Source: CAYMYN01 sp964394665
GTDB taxonomy: Bacteria; Planctomycetota; UBA1135; GCA-002686595
Reading direction: 5' to 3'
Length of the DNA stretch: 64,000 bases
Assembly (NCBI GenBank): GCA_964394665.1
Contig: CAYMYN010000003.1
Coordinates: forward strand, 1-64,000
In this document: positions 16,903 to 25,168 of the stretch, in pieces
Layout: each line of letters opens with the position of its first letter
Position numbering within the stretch: position 1 is the first letter of the stretch
Translations under genes and position numbers: made by a program
Notes under the pieces: generated by a model
Databases searched by the model: none
What the model was told of the DNA's origin: nothing
The model's input: only the letters and a program-made list of their open reading frames with translations

Positions 16903-17862
16903 TCAGCCGGGACGCTGGAGGAAGTTGAAGCGCACGAAGTCGGCCCAGAGGTGCGGGGGCGAGGTGTCGGGCTTGCGTTGCAGGCGGGCGCGGAGGCGGT
17001 AGGTGGCGAAGCCCAGGGCCCAGCAGAGGTCGGCGAGCAGGGTGTAGGCGCGGCCGTGGTTGCGCAGGAAGTAGCGGCGGCGCGATTCGAACCAGTAGCG
17101 CGGGCGGCGCTTGGGCGCGGCGCGCTGGTCGGTGACGCCGGAGCTCTGGCCGACCAGGTGCGCCACGCGGCTCTTGGGCGCGTACCAGCAGGGCCAGCCC
17201 GCGCGCCGGGCGCGCAGGCAGAAGTCGGTCTCCTCGAAGTAGAGGAAGTAGCCCTCGTCGAGCAGGCCGATGGCCTCGAAGACCTCGCGGCGCACCATCA
17301 TGCTCGCGCCGGCGACCCAGTCGATCGGGTGTTCGTCGTCGCCCAGGGGCGGCGGCAGGGTGTGGCGCGCGACGAGGCGCGTCAGGAGGCCCAGGCGGAA
17401 GCCCGTGTCGAGTTCGGTCAAGATCGAAGGGAAGCGGAAGCGCGAGTCGTGTTGCGTGCCATCCTCGTACTCGAGGCGGCTGCCGGCGATGCCGACCTCG
17501 GGGTGGCGCGCGAAGAAGTCGAGCAACTCGCGCAGGGCGCCCGGGCGCGGCACGGTGTCGGGATTGAGGAGCAACACGAAGTCGGGCGGCTCGGGCCCAG
17601 CGAGGGCAGGGCGGATGGCGGCGTTGTTGCCGTAGGCGTAGCCGCCGTTGCGCGGCAGGGGCATCAGCTCGACGCGCGAAGACCAACCGCGCTCGCGCAG
17701 GGCGCCAGCGAGGCGCTCGACGGAGCCGTCCTGGGAGTCGTTGTCGGTCACGACCACGCGGACGTCCGGCGTCGCGTCGAGCTGCGGCACGAGCGCCGCC
17801 AGGCAGTCGAGGCACAGCTCCGGCGTGCGGTAGTTCAGGATGACGACGAGGACGCGGGGCAT
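16903..17862 (-). CDS. Family 2 glycosyltransferase, rhamnosyltransferase-like
   Basis: Predicted 319 aa. VLVVILNYRTPELCLDCLAAL opens the GT-A fold. VVVTDNDSQDGS is the nucleotide site, LPRNGGYAYGNNAAI is typical of WbbL/RfbF-like enzymes, and LLLNPDT near residue 97 supplies the metal-binding Asp. VAGASMMVRREVFEAIG and EGYFLYFEETDFCLRARRAG are the acceptor-side motifs with the ED pair. The family includes dTDP-rhamnosyl transferases of cell-surface glycans, but donor specificity is not proven. The gene stands alone with its own terminator, divergent from the beta-helix lipoprotein gene. Confidence 0.88.
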   Translation of the reverse strand: MPRVLVVILNYRTPELCLDCLAALVPQLDATPDVRVVVTDNDSQDGSVERLAGALRERGWSSRVELMPLPRNGGYAYGNNAAIRPALAGPEPPDFVLLLNPDTVPRPGALRELLDFFARHPEVGIAGSRLEYEDGTQHDSRFRFPSILTELDTGFRLGLLTRLVARHTLPPPLGDDEHPIDWVAGASMMVRREVFEAIGLLDEGYFLYFEETDFCLRARRAGWPCWYAPKSRVAHLVGQSSGVTDQRAAPKRRPRYWFESRRRYFLRNHGRAYTLLADLCWALGFATYRLRARLQRKPDTSPPHLWADFVRFNFLQRPG

Positions 17863-18119
17863 GGTGCGAACGGAGCGTGGAGCGGCGGCGTACCCTCGGG
17901 GCGCGGTCGGCAGTTGTCAACGAGGGTCGGGCGCCCGCGGCCGTCGTCGCGCCGATCCGCGCCCTTCCCGATGCGTCCTCGACGTCCGTTCTCAGGTCGA
18001 GGCGCGCGCATGGCCGATGGTGGCCTCGGGTCGCTGCGCGCGTTCGCCGTGGGCCGCGGCCAGGCCCCACGGGGGTGATGCAAGTTCCTACTTCCCTGGC
18101 GGCCCGGGCCGTCCATGCC

Positions 18120-18125
18120 TAGAAT
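18120..18125 (+). promoter_or_regulatory. -10-like TAGAAT box nine bases before the start
   Basis: TAGAAT sits immediately upstream of the ATG at 18135, leaving room for almost no leader. Similar TANNNT boxes occur before the starts at 39916, 43210, 49191 and 54530. Proposed leaderless promoter. Confidence 0.45.
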
Positions 18126-18134
18126 CCCCGTGTC

Positions 18135-20249
18135 ATGTCGATTTCGTTCTGGGGGAGGTCTGGTTCGGGTGCGCGGGCGGGGAAGGCGCCGCGCGTCCAC
18201 CCCGCGCGCTCGAGTCGGTGGCTGCTCGCCGCCGTGGCCGTGCTCGTCGCCGGATGCAGCGATGGCGGGGACGGCGTGCCACGCACCGGCTCGATGCTTG
18301 TCACCGGCAGCGCGCTGAGCGCGGTCGGCCGGGTCGGCGGCCCCTTCTCTCCGCCGTCCGCGACCTACACGGTCTCGAACCCGGGCGTGGGCGCCATCGA
18401 CTTCGAGGTCGAGACCACGGCTCCTTGGCTCGAGCTCCAGCCCCCGAGCGGGCGGCTCGAGAGCGGCGAAGCGCTGGAGGTCGTGGCGACCATCCTGCCG
18501 CTGGCGGACACCCTGGAGGCCGGCGAGTACCCGTCCACCATCGAGTTCCGCAATCTCTCGAACGGCCAGGGCGACACGACGCGCGCGGCGACGCTCTTCG
18601 TCACGACGACCGCCGGCCTGCCGATGGGGAGCGCGACGCGCACGGGCGGCGCCGCGCCGCTGGCGGTCTTCTTCGACGCCGTCGGCGGAGCGAGCAGCGT
18701 GGTGCAGCCCGATGGCCCGGACCCGGACTACGCGGCCTTCCACTACCGCTGGTCCTTCGGCGATCCGGGCGGCGGCGTCTGGCAGTACAGCGGCAAGGAG
18801 AAGAACACGGCCGTGGGCTTCGTGGCCGCGCACGTCTTCGAGTCCCCCGGGCTGCATCGCGTGACCCTGCGCGTCACGCGACCCGATGGGAGCACCCTCG
18901 ACTACTTCCAGGACGTCACGGTCGACGATCCGGAGGACGTGTACGCCGGGGAGACGTACTACGTCTCGGCCGCGGGCAGCGACGCGAGCACGGGGACGTC
19001 ACCCGGCGATGCCTTCCGTACCGTCGCCCACGCGATGTCGGTGCTCTTCGCCTCGGACGGACCGCGGCGGGTCCTGTTCCGCCGCGGCGACACCTGGATC
19101 GTGCCCGATCCGGTCGTGGTCCACGACCGCACCGGCCCCTACACCATCGGGGCCTACGGGACCGGCGCCAACCCGCGCTGGACGGTCACCCATCCTGGCG
19201 GCGGCATCGAGCTGCGCACCTCGGTCCGCGACGTGCGTGTGGTCGATCTCGACCTGGTCGGGCCGGGAGCCCTGAGCGTCGGGGACGGCGTGCAACTCGG
19301 GCGCGAGTCGTTGCTCCTGCGTTGCCGCGTGGCGGCCTTCGCCCGTGGGGTCGGCGGCGCGTCGACGAACGCGATCGCCAACACGATCGCCGACTGCACG
19401 CTCGTCGACCACCGCATCTACGGCCTGTACTACGGGCCCACCTACAACCCGCCCACGCTATTCGACCCCCCCATGCACCTGGCGGTGATGGGCACGCGCT
19501 TCGACAACGCGCTGCAGAACTCACTCCTGCGGGCCTACGTCAGCCGTTCGCTCTGGCACGCGAACCTGTTCCAGCGCGCAGGCCAATCGGCGACGCGCCT
19601 GCTCGGCATGACCGCGCCCAAGAAGTCGGAGTTCGTGATGATCACGGACAACCTCTTCCGCAGCACGACGGTCTGGACGCTCGAGATCGGCCCGGAGAAC
19701 GACCAGAACGGCAGCGGAGGCGGCGAGCAGCAGATCGTCGAGAACGTGATCCTCGAGGGCAACGTCTTCTCCCTGCCGCAGCCGGCCAACGTCATCCGCC
19801 AGGTGTACATCTGGGGCCTGCGCGTCACCGTGCGCAACAACGTGTTCGACTACACCGGAGCGAGCTCTGGCTCCTGCATCCGCGTCGATCGACGCGGGAT
19901 CGGCCCGCTCCCGGTCGGGACGCGCATCGAGAACAACACGGCCTACCGCGGGGACGCGGCGCCCTCGTTCCTGTTCGTCGAGGCCACCAGCGCGGACTCG
20001 ACCCTGGTGCGCAACAACATCGTGTACGGGCCAGCGACGTCGGCCACGGTCGCCGTGGGTTCGACCGAGCTGGCGAACAACCTGAGCGCGAACCCGCTCT
20101 TCGAGGCGCCTGCGAGCGGAAACTTCCGTCTGCAGGCGGCGAGCCCGGCGCTGGATCAGGGTCTGGCGCTGCCGATTCGGGCCGACTTCGACGGCAACCC
20201 GCGGCCGCGGGGTGCCGGGGTCGACATCGGCGCCTTCGAGCGCCCCTGA
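18135..20249 (+). CDS. Lipoprotein with PKD-like domain and parallel beta-helix
   Basis: Predicted 704 aa. A basic N-region and hydrophobic core end at the lipobox LVAG-Cys41, so the mature protein is lipid-anchored. Residues 60-150 form a beta-sandwich (FSPPSATYTVSNPGVGAIDFEV). A PKD-like domain follows (GAAPLAVFFDAVGG ... YRWSFGDPGGG ... HRVTLRVTRPDG). From about residue 270 (YYVSAAGSDASTGTSPGDAFRTVAHAM) begins a right-handed parallel beta-helix with Asn-rich turns (IANTIADCTLVDHRIYGLYYG, RNNVFDYTGASSG) and a typical C-terminal cap (SPALDQGLALPIRADFDGNPR). These folds usually bind or cleave polysaccharides; no catalytic set is assigned. Eight bases separate it from the methyltransferase. 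Confidence 0.88.
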   Translation: MSISFWGRSGSGARAGKAPRVHPARSSRWLLAAVAVLVAGCSDGGDGVPRTGSMLVTGSALSAVGRVGGPFSPPSATYTVSNPGVGAIDFEVETTAPWLELQPPSGRLESGEALEVVATILPLADTLEAGEYPSTIEFRNLSNGQGDTTRAATLFVTTTAGLPMGSATRTGGAAPLAVFFDAVGGASSVVQPDGPDPDYAAFHYRWSFGDPGGGVWQYSGKEKNTAVGFVAAHVFESPGLHRVTLRVTRPDGSTLDYFQDVTVDDPEDVYAGETYYVSAAGSDASTGTSPGDAFRTVAHAMSVLFASDGPRRVLFRRGDTWIVPDPVVVHDRTGPYTIGAYGTGANPRWTVTHPGGGIELRTSVRDVRVVDLDLVGPGALSVGDGVQLGRESLLLRCRVAAFARGVGGASTNAIANTIADCTLVDHRIYGLYYGPTYNPPTLFDPPMHLAVMGTRFDNALQNSLLRAYVSRSLWHANLFQRAGQSATRLLGMTAPKKSEFVMITDNLFRSTTVWTLEIGPENDQNGSGGGEQQIVENVILEGNVFSLPQPANVIRQVYIWGLRVTVRNNVFDYTGASSGSCIRVDRRGIGPLPVGTRIENNTAYRGDAAPSFLFVEATSADSTLVRNNIVYGPATSATVAVGSTELANNLSANPLFEAPASGNFRLQAASPALDQGLALPIRADFDGNPRPRGAGVDIGAFERP

Positions 20250-20257
20250 ACACCGCG

Positions 20258-21139
20258 ATGCCGACCGCGGAGCAGCTCGCCCGCCTGCGCGCGGTGCCGG
20301 GATTCAAGGATTCGCCGACGGGTTTCATCGACCCGGCCGGGGCCCTGGACTACTTCCGCCGCAAGGTCGTGGACAATCTCGCGCGCCACTGCGACCTGTC
20401 GCGGGCGGTGCTGCTCGACGTGGGTTGCCACGAGGGCTGGAATCTGCTGGCCTTCCTGCTGGCGGGCGGACGGCTCGCGCTCGGAGTGGACAGGAATGCC
20501 GAAGCTCTGCGCGTCGCGCGCGAGTTCGGGCGCATCCTGGGCGTCGAGGAGCGGATGCTGTGTTGCCACGGCTCGGTGACCGCCCTGCCCATCCGGGACC
20601 GCAGCGTCGACCTGGTGTGCTGCGTCGAGGTGCTCGAGCACCTCGACGGGGCCGCGGACGCGGCCTTGGCCGAGCTCGCCCGCGTCGCGCGCCGGGTGGT
20701 GTGGATCACGACGCCCAACAAACTCTGCCCCGTGGTGGCGCACGACACGCGCCTGCCTTTCGCGCACTGGCTCCCACCGCACCGCCGCGGCGCCTACGCG
20801 CGGCTCTTCGGGCGCCAGGCCGACGACGAGCACAACGTTTTCGTCACGCCGGGCCAGGTGCTGCGCGGCCTGAAGCCCTTCCGCCTCGAGCCCGGCTTCT
20901 ACGGCTTCCCCTCGTTCGCCGAGTTCGAGGCCTTCTTCCCGCACTACCTGCCCTACATGGGCGAGGGCGTGGCCGGCGTGCGCGGCCTGGGGCGCGCCAA
21001 ACGCACCGCGTTCGCGCTCGCCGACCGTCTGCTCGGTCCGAAAGCCTTCCACGTCTTGCCCTCGCTCACCGGCCTCTTCGTCCGCGAGGAAGCCCCCCTG
21101 CCCGCCCGCCCCTCCGCGCCCCAACCGTCCCCGACTTGA
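20258..21139 (+). CDS. Class I SAM-dependent methyltransferase
   Basis: Predicted 293 aa; the ATG at 20258 follows the lipoprotein stop by eight bases. Motif I is VLLDVGCHEGWNLLAFLLAGG, with the acidic residue in GVDRNAEALRVA. SVTALPIRDRSVDLVCCVEVLEHL is the motif found in UbiE/Methyltransf_11 enzymes, followed by RVVWITTPN. The C-terminal half (PHYLPYMGEGVAGVRGLGRAKRTAF) is not a standard domain and may recognise a lipid or glycan. Substrate is unknown. Co-transcription with the surface beta-helix lipoprotein is likely. Confidence 0.85.
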   Translation: MPTAEQLARLRAVPGFKDSPTGFIDPAGALDYFRRKVVDNLARHCDLSRAVLLDVGCHEGWNLLAFLLAGGRLALGVDRNAEALRVAREFGRILGVEERMLCCHGSVTALPIRDRSVDLVCCVEVLEHLDGAADAALAELARVARRVVWITTPNKLCPVVAHDTRLPFAHWLPPHRRGAYARLFGRQADDEHNVFVTPGQVLRGLKPFRLEPGFYGFPSFAEFEAFFPHYLPYMGEGVAGVRGLGRAKRTAFALADRLLGPKAFHVLPSLTGLFVREEAPLPARPSAPQPSPT

Positions 21140-21234
21140 CCGGGGCCGCGCCGGAGTCCAAGGGAACAACTCCGACGCGTTCCGCCGGGAGCCCTAATGG
21201 GCCGAGTGGCTCAGCCGATAGGGATCGGGGGATG

Positions 21235-22935
21235 TCAGGGAAAGACGAACACCTCGAGGTGTACTTGGCCCGCCTCGAGCGTGAAGGTTCGCACTTCATC
21301 GGCGAGGACCACCGGTGACTCGGCCCTGACCTCGTAATAGCCGGGAGCCAGCGGTCCAAAGCGGTACCGCGATCCGAGGCAGGCAACGTGTTTGACTCTG
21401 CTGGCGTGCCCAGCGGTGAAATACGGCCCACTTGCCAATCGAAGCTCAGCGACCACGGGACCGTTCCTGTCATGGCACTCGAACTCCACGTACGCGATGT
21501 CGGCTACGGGCACCTCGATCACGGCTATGCCCCCGGCTTCCAGGTTCACGCGGGCCGGAGACCCATCAACACGTCCTTCGAACGTGCTCCAGCCCACACC
21601 GGCCGACAGCTCCCAAGTGTAGGTGCCGCTTGGAACTTCGGGGACCACGATACTGCTCGCCTCCCCTCTGAGGTCGAGAGTGTACGAGAACTTCTGGCCC
21701 CCTGGCGTTTGCTGCAGATACAACCATGCGATCGCGGTGCTCTCCCGGAGCAGCTCGGCGGATTGTCCAGTCAGTCTCAACTCGACAGCACCGAAGCCGT
21801 CGGCATTGGGGACAAGCTGGACCGTGTGCACTGGGATCGGGCCCATCCGCAGCGGGTAGATCTCGATGCGCTCCTTGATGGTCTCAAAGCCTGGAATGGT
21901 CGCCTCGTAGGTAACGATGCGTTCTCCGTAGTCGCCCCGGGCTGTGAGTGCAAACAGGACAGGAACTGAAAAGGAGTTCCTTGGGACGTTACCAAGCACG
22001 CCTCGCTTCACTCCAAGGCTGCTGTTCCAGGAGACAAGCCTGCGAAACTGCGCATGCATGCGATGGCTCGTCGCGGCAGGCGGAACGCTGAAATGGTCGG
22101 CGAGGTACTGCTCATCCGCGCAAGTAAACTCGAGCAGGACCCCGTACACATCACAAACTGTGAGAACCACATCGGAGGCGCCCGCCACGACCCGCGCGGC
22201 GGGGTCCATAGGGTGCGCCACGAACTTGTCCGAGATCACCTCGAGCTTGTACGCAACACCCTGCGTCAGGCCAGCCAGGATGAAGGACCCGTCTGGTTCC
22301 GTCTCGGCAGCCAGCCCAGAAATGCACCACGTTTCCTCACGGGCGGAGGGTGTCCTGTCCCGCAGGTACCCGAGAGGAACGGCAACGACTCGAATCCCCG
22401 GGCCGACAGGAAGCAGTTGCACATCCTGGACTAGACCCGTCACTTGCCCCCCATCGGCGAGGCAGACTCGGATCTCGCGCGTGCCGACCCACTCCTCCTG
22501 CGGCACGAAGGCGGTGGCGAACGACTCTGCGGCTACCATCAGATCTTCTGGCTCTTCACCGCTGGGCGAGACATCCAGATGCACGTCCGAAAAACCGTCG
22601 AGATGGGTGACCGCCAGACTAGTCTGGCCCCGCTTTCCCATGGCTGTGATTCTCGCCCCCGCGATCGGGGTGCCTCGCCGATCGTGCACATGGACGCGGA
22701 GCACTCGTGGGGCGCTGGTTCGGGAATCGCTCGACGCATTCCTTTGGATAATCGGATCGCGGGGGCTATCGCCATCTTCATCTGTGGGCTCATCAGGCTG
22801 ATCGGCCCGACTCTCAGGCCTGCTAGGCACCTCCCGTCGAGCGGGGTCAATGCCTAACCAGTCATTGGCAAGTGCCGCGACAAGCACAAGGATGCCAAGC
22901 CCCGCGAGGATTGCTCTGTTCAGCTTGGACTGCAT
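21235..22935 (-). CDS. Membrane-anchored surface protein with regulatory-like beta domains
   Basis: Predicted 566 aa. One N-terminal hydrophobic helix (AILAGLGILVLVAALANDWL) acts as a signal anchor, followed by an acidic Asp/Glu/Pro linker. VLRVHVHDRRGTPIAGARITAMG and later ETEPDGSFILAGLTQG are carboxypeptidase-regulatory-like units, and more beta strands run to the end. Codon use is visibly less GC-biased than in the flanking genes, hinting at transfer. It is like the proteins at 10160 and 12959 in layout but has no close sequence match to them. No enzyme motif is visible. Confidence 0.7.
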   Translation of the reverse strand: MQSKLNRAILAGLGILVLVAALANDWLGIDPARREVPSRPESRADQPDEPTDEDGDSPRDPIIQRNASSDSRTSAPRVLRVHVHDRRGTPIAGARITAMGKRGQTSLAVTHLDGFSDVHLDVSPSGEEPEDLMVAAESFATAFVPQEEWVGTREIRVCLADGGQVTGLVQDVQLLPVGPGIRVVAVPLGYLRDRTPSAREETWCISGLAAETEPDGSFILAGLTQGVAYKLEVISDKFVAHPMDPAARVVAGASDVVLTVCDVYGVLLEFTCADEQYLADHFSVPPAATSHRMHAQFRRLVSWNSSLGVKRGVLGNVPRNSFSVPVLFALTARGDYGERIVTYEATIPGFETIKERIEIYPLRMGPIPVHTVQLVPNADGFGAVELRLTGQSAELLRESTAIAWLYLQQTPGGQKFSYTLDLRGEASSIVVPEVPSGTYTWELSAGVGWSTFEGRVDGSPARVNLEAGGIAVIEVPVADIAYVEFECHDRNGPVVAELRLASGPYFTAGHASRVKHVACLGSRYRFGPLAPGYYEVRAESPVVLADEVRTFTLEAGQVHLEVFVFP

Positions 22936-23010
22936 TGTGTGCCCGCGATTGCGGCCGGTGATGTCGCCTGGCCCGAATACGATGAATCAACGGCCAAGCG
23001 CGGAAACGTG

Positions 23011-23379
23011 CTAGAGTTCGGGGCACTGTGCCACTGTAGTCTCTCCATACTCCTTTAGCTGGCATTTTCCGCCATCTCCACAGATGCCGGAGCACAAGCC
23101 AACCGCTCGGAATTCGTACTCCGGTATTGTGTTGAACCCGATCTGTAGGTTGCAGCAGGCTGAGCTGTACTGGTTGTTGCAGTTGCAGGAAATCCAGTGC
23201 ATTCCTCCGGAGTCCCACTCGTTCCAGTCGCAACGCTGTGTGCACTCATGCACGCAAGTCGCTGCCCCAGGGAAGATCGAGACGGTGGCGCAGATTGTCG
23301 CTGGATTCTGGGCCGGAAGCGGGAGCATGGAGGTCGTCAGGCACGCGAGCACGACGAGGTACGAGGGGCGCTGCTTCAT
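23011..23379 (-). CDS. Small secreted protein with 12 cysteines
   Basis: Predicted 122 aa from the ATG at 23379, chosen because it starts a signal peptide (MKQRPSYLVVLACLTTSMLP, cleavage after LPAQ). The mature part of about 98 residues has twelve cysteines, including HECTQRC, SCNC, ACC and CSGICGDGGKC, implying up to six disulfides. I recognise no family. It lies in the low-GC accessory segment between the surface protein at 21235 and the IS element. It could be a disulfide-rich toxin-like peptide, an inhibitor or a surface module, and the sequence does not decide. Confidence 0.6.
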   Translation of the reverse strand: MKQRPSYLVVLACLTTSMLPLPAQNPATICATVSIFPGAATCVHECTQRCDWNEWDSGGMHWISCNCNNQYSSACCNLQIGFNTIPEYEFRAVGLCSGICGDGGKCQLKEYGETTVAQCPEL

Positions 23380-23606
23380 TCCAGGGACTCCAGTGGAGGG
23401 GGTGTGGTTCGGGGAGGGGGCGCTATCGTGATTGCCCAAGGTAGGGTTGTTCGTGGTTTGTCCTCATTGGGAAGCCGACCCTCACCGGGCCGGTTGGGTC
23501 TGACGGGTGCGGGCCTTGCGTCATGGGGAGGCCGTCCCCGTCTGGCCTTCCCGCCCTAAGGAGGGGGGGGGGGAGCTGCCCTGCCCGAACCGCCCTCGGG
23601 TCCGGT

Positions 23607-23650
23607 CCGGGTACATGGGTAACACCCATGTCCGGGGACATGGGTAACAC
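23607..23650 (+). repeat. Paired 19-bp IS end repeats, left side
   Basis: CCGGGTACATGGGTAACAC and CCGGGGACATGGGTAACAC, separated by six bases, giving a 25-base period. The right-hand pair at 25125-25168 has the same spacing in inverted orientation. Confidence 0.75.
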
Positions 23651-23692
23651 AAGCCCCTGGAGCCGCGGCGCTTCGTGGGTGACCGTCCCCGG

Positions 23693-24869
23693 ATGCCCTG
23701 GAACCGGACCGACCACGTGAACGAGCGACTGAGATTCGTGGCTGCAACCCAGCGAGGAATGAAGACGATGACCGAGCTGTGTGCCGAGTTCGGCATCAGC
23801 CGTAAGACCGGATATAAGATCCTGCGACGATACGAGGATGAGGGCCCTGGAGCCATCCGGGATCGTACGAAAGCACCTTGGACGCATCCGAGTCAGACCC
23901 CTATTCACCTCGAAGCTGCGATTCTCCGGACAAGGAAGGCCAATCCGACCTGGGGTTCGAAGAAGATCCTCGCCATCCTCGAGCGCGAGGGTCTTGCGGA
24001 CGAGCTGCCGGCTAGGAGCACTGTTGACGCGATCCTGAAGCGCGCTGGTGTCGTGAGTCCTCGGCGGCGCCGAGCGCGGAGGCGCGCAGCCAGCCCGCCG
24101 CTGGTGGATGCCTCCAAGCCGAACGACGTGTGGTCGATCGACTACAAGGGCTGGTTCCGCGTAGGCGATGGCACTCGATGCGATCCGCTGACGGTGAACG
24201 ACGTGTTCAGCCGAGCCTCGCTCCAGTGCCGTGCGATGGTCTCTCCCAAGCTGGAAGATGTACAGCGCCGCCTCGATGGTCCTTTCCGGGAGATCGGCTT
24301 GCCGCTGTTCATGCTCAGTGACAACGGACCGCCGTTCGGCTCGAGAGGGCTGGCGGGGCTGTCCAGGCTGGGCGTATGGCTCTTGCGGCTCGAGGTGCAG
24401 CCCATCTTCATCCAGCCTGGGCACCCCGAGCAACACGGACGGCACGAGAGGTTTCACGAGACGTTGAAGGCCGAGACCGCGTCGCCTCCGCGCGCCTCGG
24501 TGCGCCTCGGTGCGCGCACAGCAAGCCGCCTTCGACCGCTTATGTTACCACTACAACGAGGAGCGCTCACATGAGGCGTTGGGGATGCGAACTCCGGCCG
24601 AGGTCTACCAGCCCTCGCAGCACTCGATGCCGGTCCGTCTGCCCGAGCACGAGTACGACGATGACGTCGAAGTCCGTCGAGTACGACTCGATGGGTCCAT
24701 GAAGTGGGGCGGAAACTTCGTCTTCATCGGTGAGGCGTTTGCCGGGGAACTCGTCGGCGCGAGGCAAATCACCGAGGAGCACTGGCATCTCTACCTGGGG
24801 CCCATGAAGCTGGGCGTCGTACACGAGAGGTCCCGAACCGTGATGCCCATGACTGCGGAGGGCAATTGA
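23693..24869 (+). pseudogene. IS481-family DDE transposase, frameshifted
   Basis: Translation starts MPWNRTDHVNERLRFV with a helix-turn-helix (ELCAEFGISRKTGYKILRRY), typical of IS481. The DDE residues are in DVWSIDYKGWF, LSDNGPPFGS and HPEQHGRHERFHETLKAE. The frame is lost near 24500, where GCGCCTCGGT occurs twice in tandem. Removing one copy joins ...PPRASV to RAQQAAFDRLCYHYNEERSHEAL in one frame of 388 codons plus stop, the expected length. The second half continues to the stop at 24869. As it stands the protein loses its C-terminal part just after the catalytic Glu. Programmed frameshifting is unlikely because there is no slippery heptamer and the lesion is an exact duplication. Confidence 0.88.
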
Positions 24870-24873
24870 ACGG

Positions 24874-24892
24874 ATGTCACCCATGTGCCCGG
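24874..24892 (-). repeat. Internal right-end IS repeat
   Basis: ATGTCACCCATGTGCCCGG matches the inverted end repeat GTGTTACCCATGTGCCCGG at 17 of 19 positions and lies five bases after the transposase stop. Confidence 0.6.
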
Positions 24893-25053
24893 ACACGCTC
24901 ATTGCTCGCCACCACGCCCACGCTAATTGCGCCGAATTGCGGCCCTCCCCCGCAGGAATGACTCAGCGAGTTCTCCACAAACTATCAGTCTCCTCCCCCT
25001 GGATCCCCACCTCCCGGGGGCTCCGCCCCCGGAGCGCCGCGCTTCGCCTCAGC

Positions 25054-25063
25054 NNNNNNNNNN
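25054..25063. other. Assembly gap of ten Ns
   Basis: Ten undetermined bases next to a GC-rich palindromic stretch (CCCGGGGGCTCCGCCCCCGG), a typical place for a scaffold or contig break. The true distance across it is unknown. Confidence 0.98.
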
Positions 25064-25124
25064 TCGCGCGGCTCCCCCAAGAGCGGGGGGCCCTGCCCCC
25101 CGGACCCCCCGTACGGCCCTCGAA

Positions 25125-25168
25125 GTGTTACCCATGTGCCCGGTCAGAGGTGTTACCCATGTCCCCGG
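25125..25168 (-). repeat. Paired 19-bp IS end repeats, right side
   Basis: GTGTTACCCATGTGCCCGG and GTGTTACCCATGTCCCCGG, six bases apart, form the mirror image of the pair at 23607-23650. The outer copy contains the TAA that ends the sigma-like gene on the minus strand. Confidence 0.75.

Larger units (their letters stand above)
23607..24892 (+). mobile_element. IS481-like insertion sequence, transposase frameshifted
   Basis: A single DDE transposase reading frame is bounded on the left by two direct copies of a 19-mer ending ACATGGGTAACAC (23607-23625 and 23632-23650). On the right, five bases after the transposase stop, it is bounded by an inverted copy at 24874-24892 (17 of 19 matching). 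From the inner left repeat the element is about 1.26 kb, the usual IS481 size. The transposase is broken by a 10-base tandem duplication. Further inverted copies at 25125-25168 suggest a second, larger boundary or a neighbouring IS relic. No clear target duplication was seen. Confidence 0.7.

Noticed and set aside
21190..21215. tRNA-like sequence GCCGAGTGGCTCAG
   Set aside because: No acceptor stem, anticodon arm or TPsiC arm can be built around it.
23560..23575. Long G run as a phase-variable tract
   Set aside because: It lies between genes with no frame crossing it; more likely promoter-distal low-complexity DNA or a sequencing weakness.
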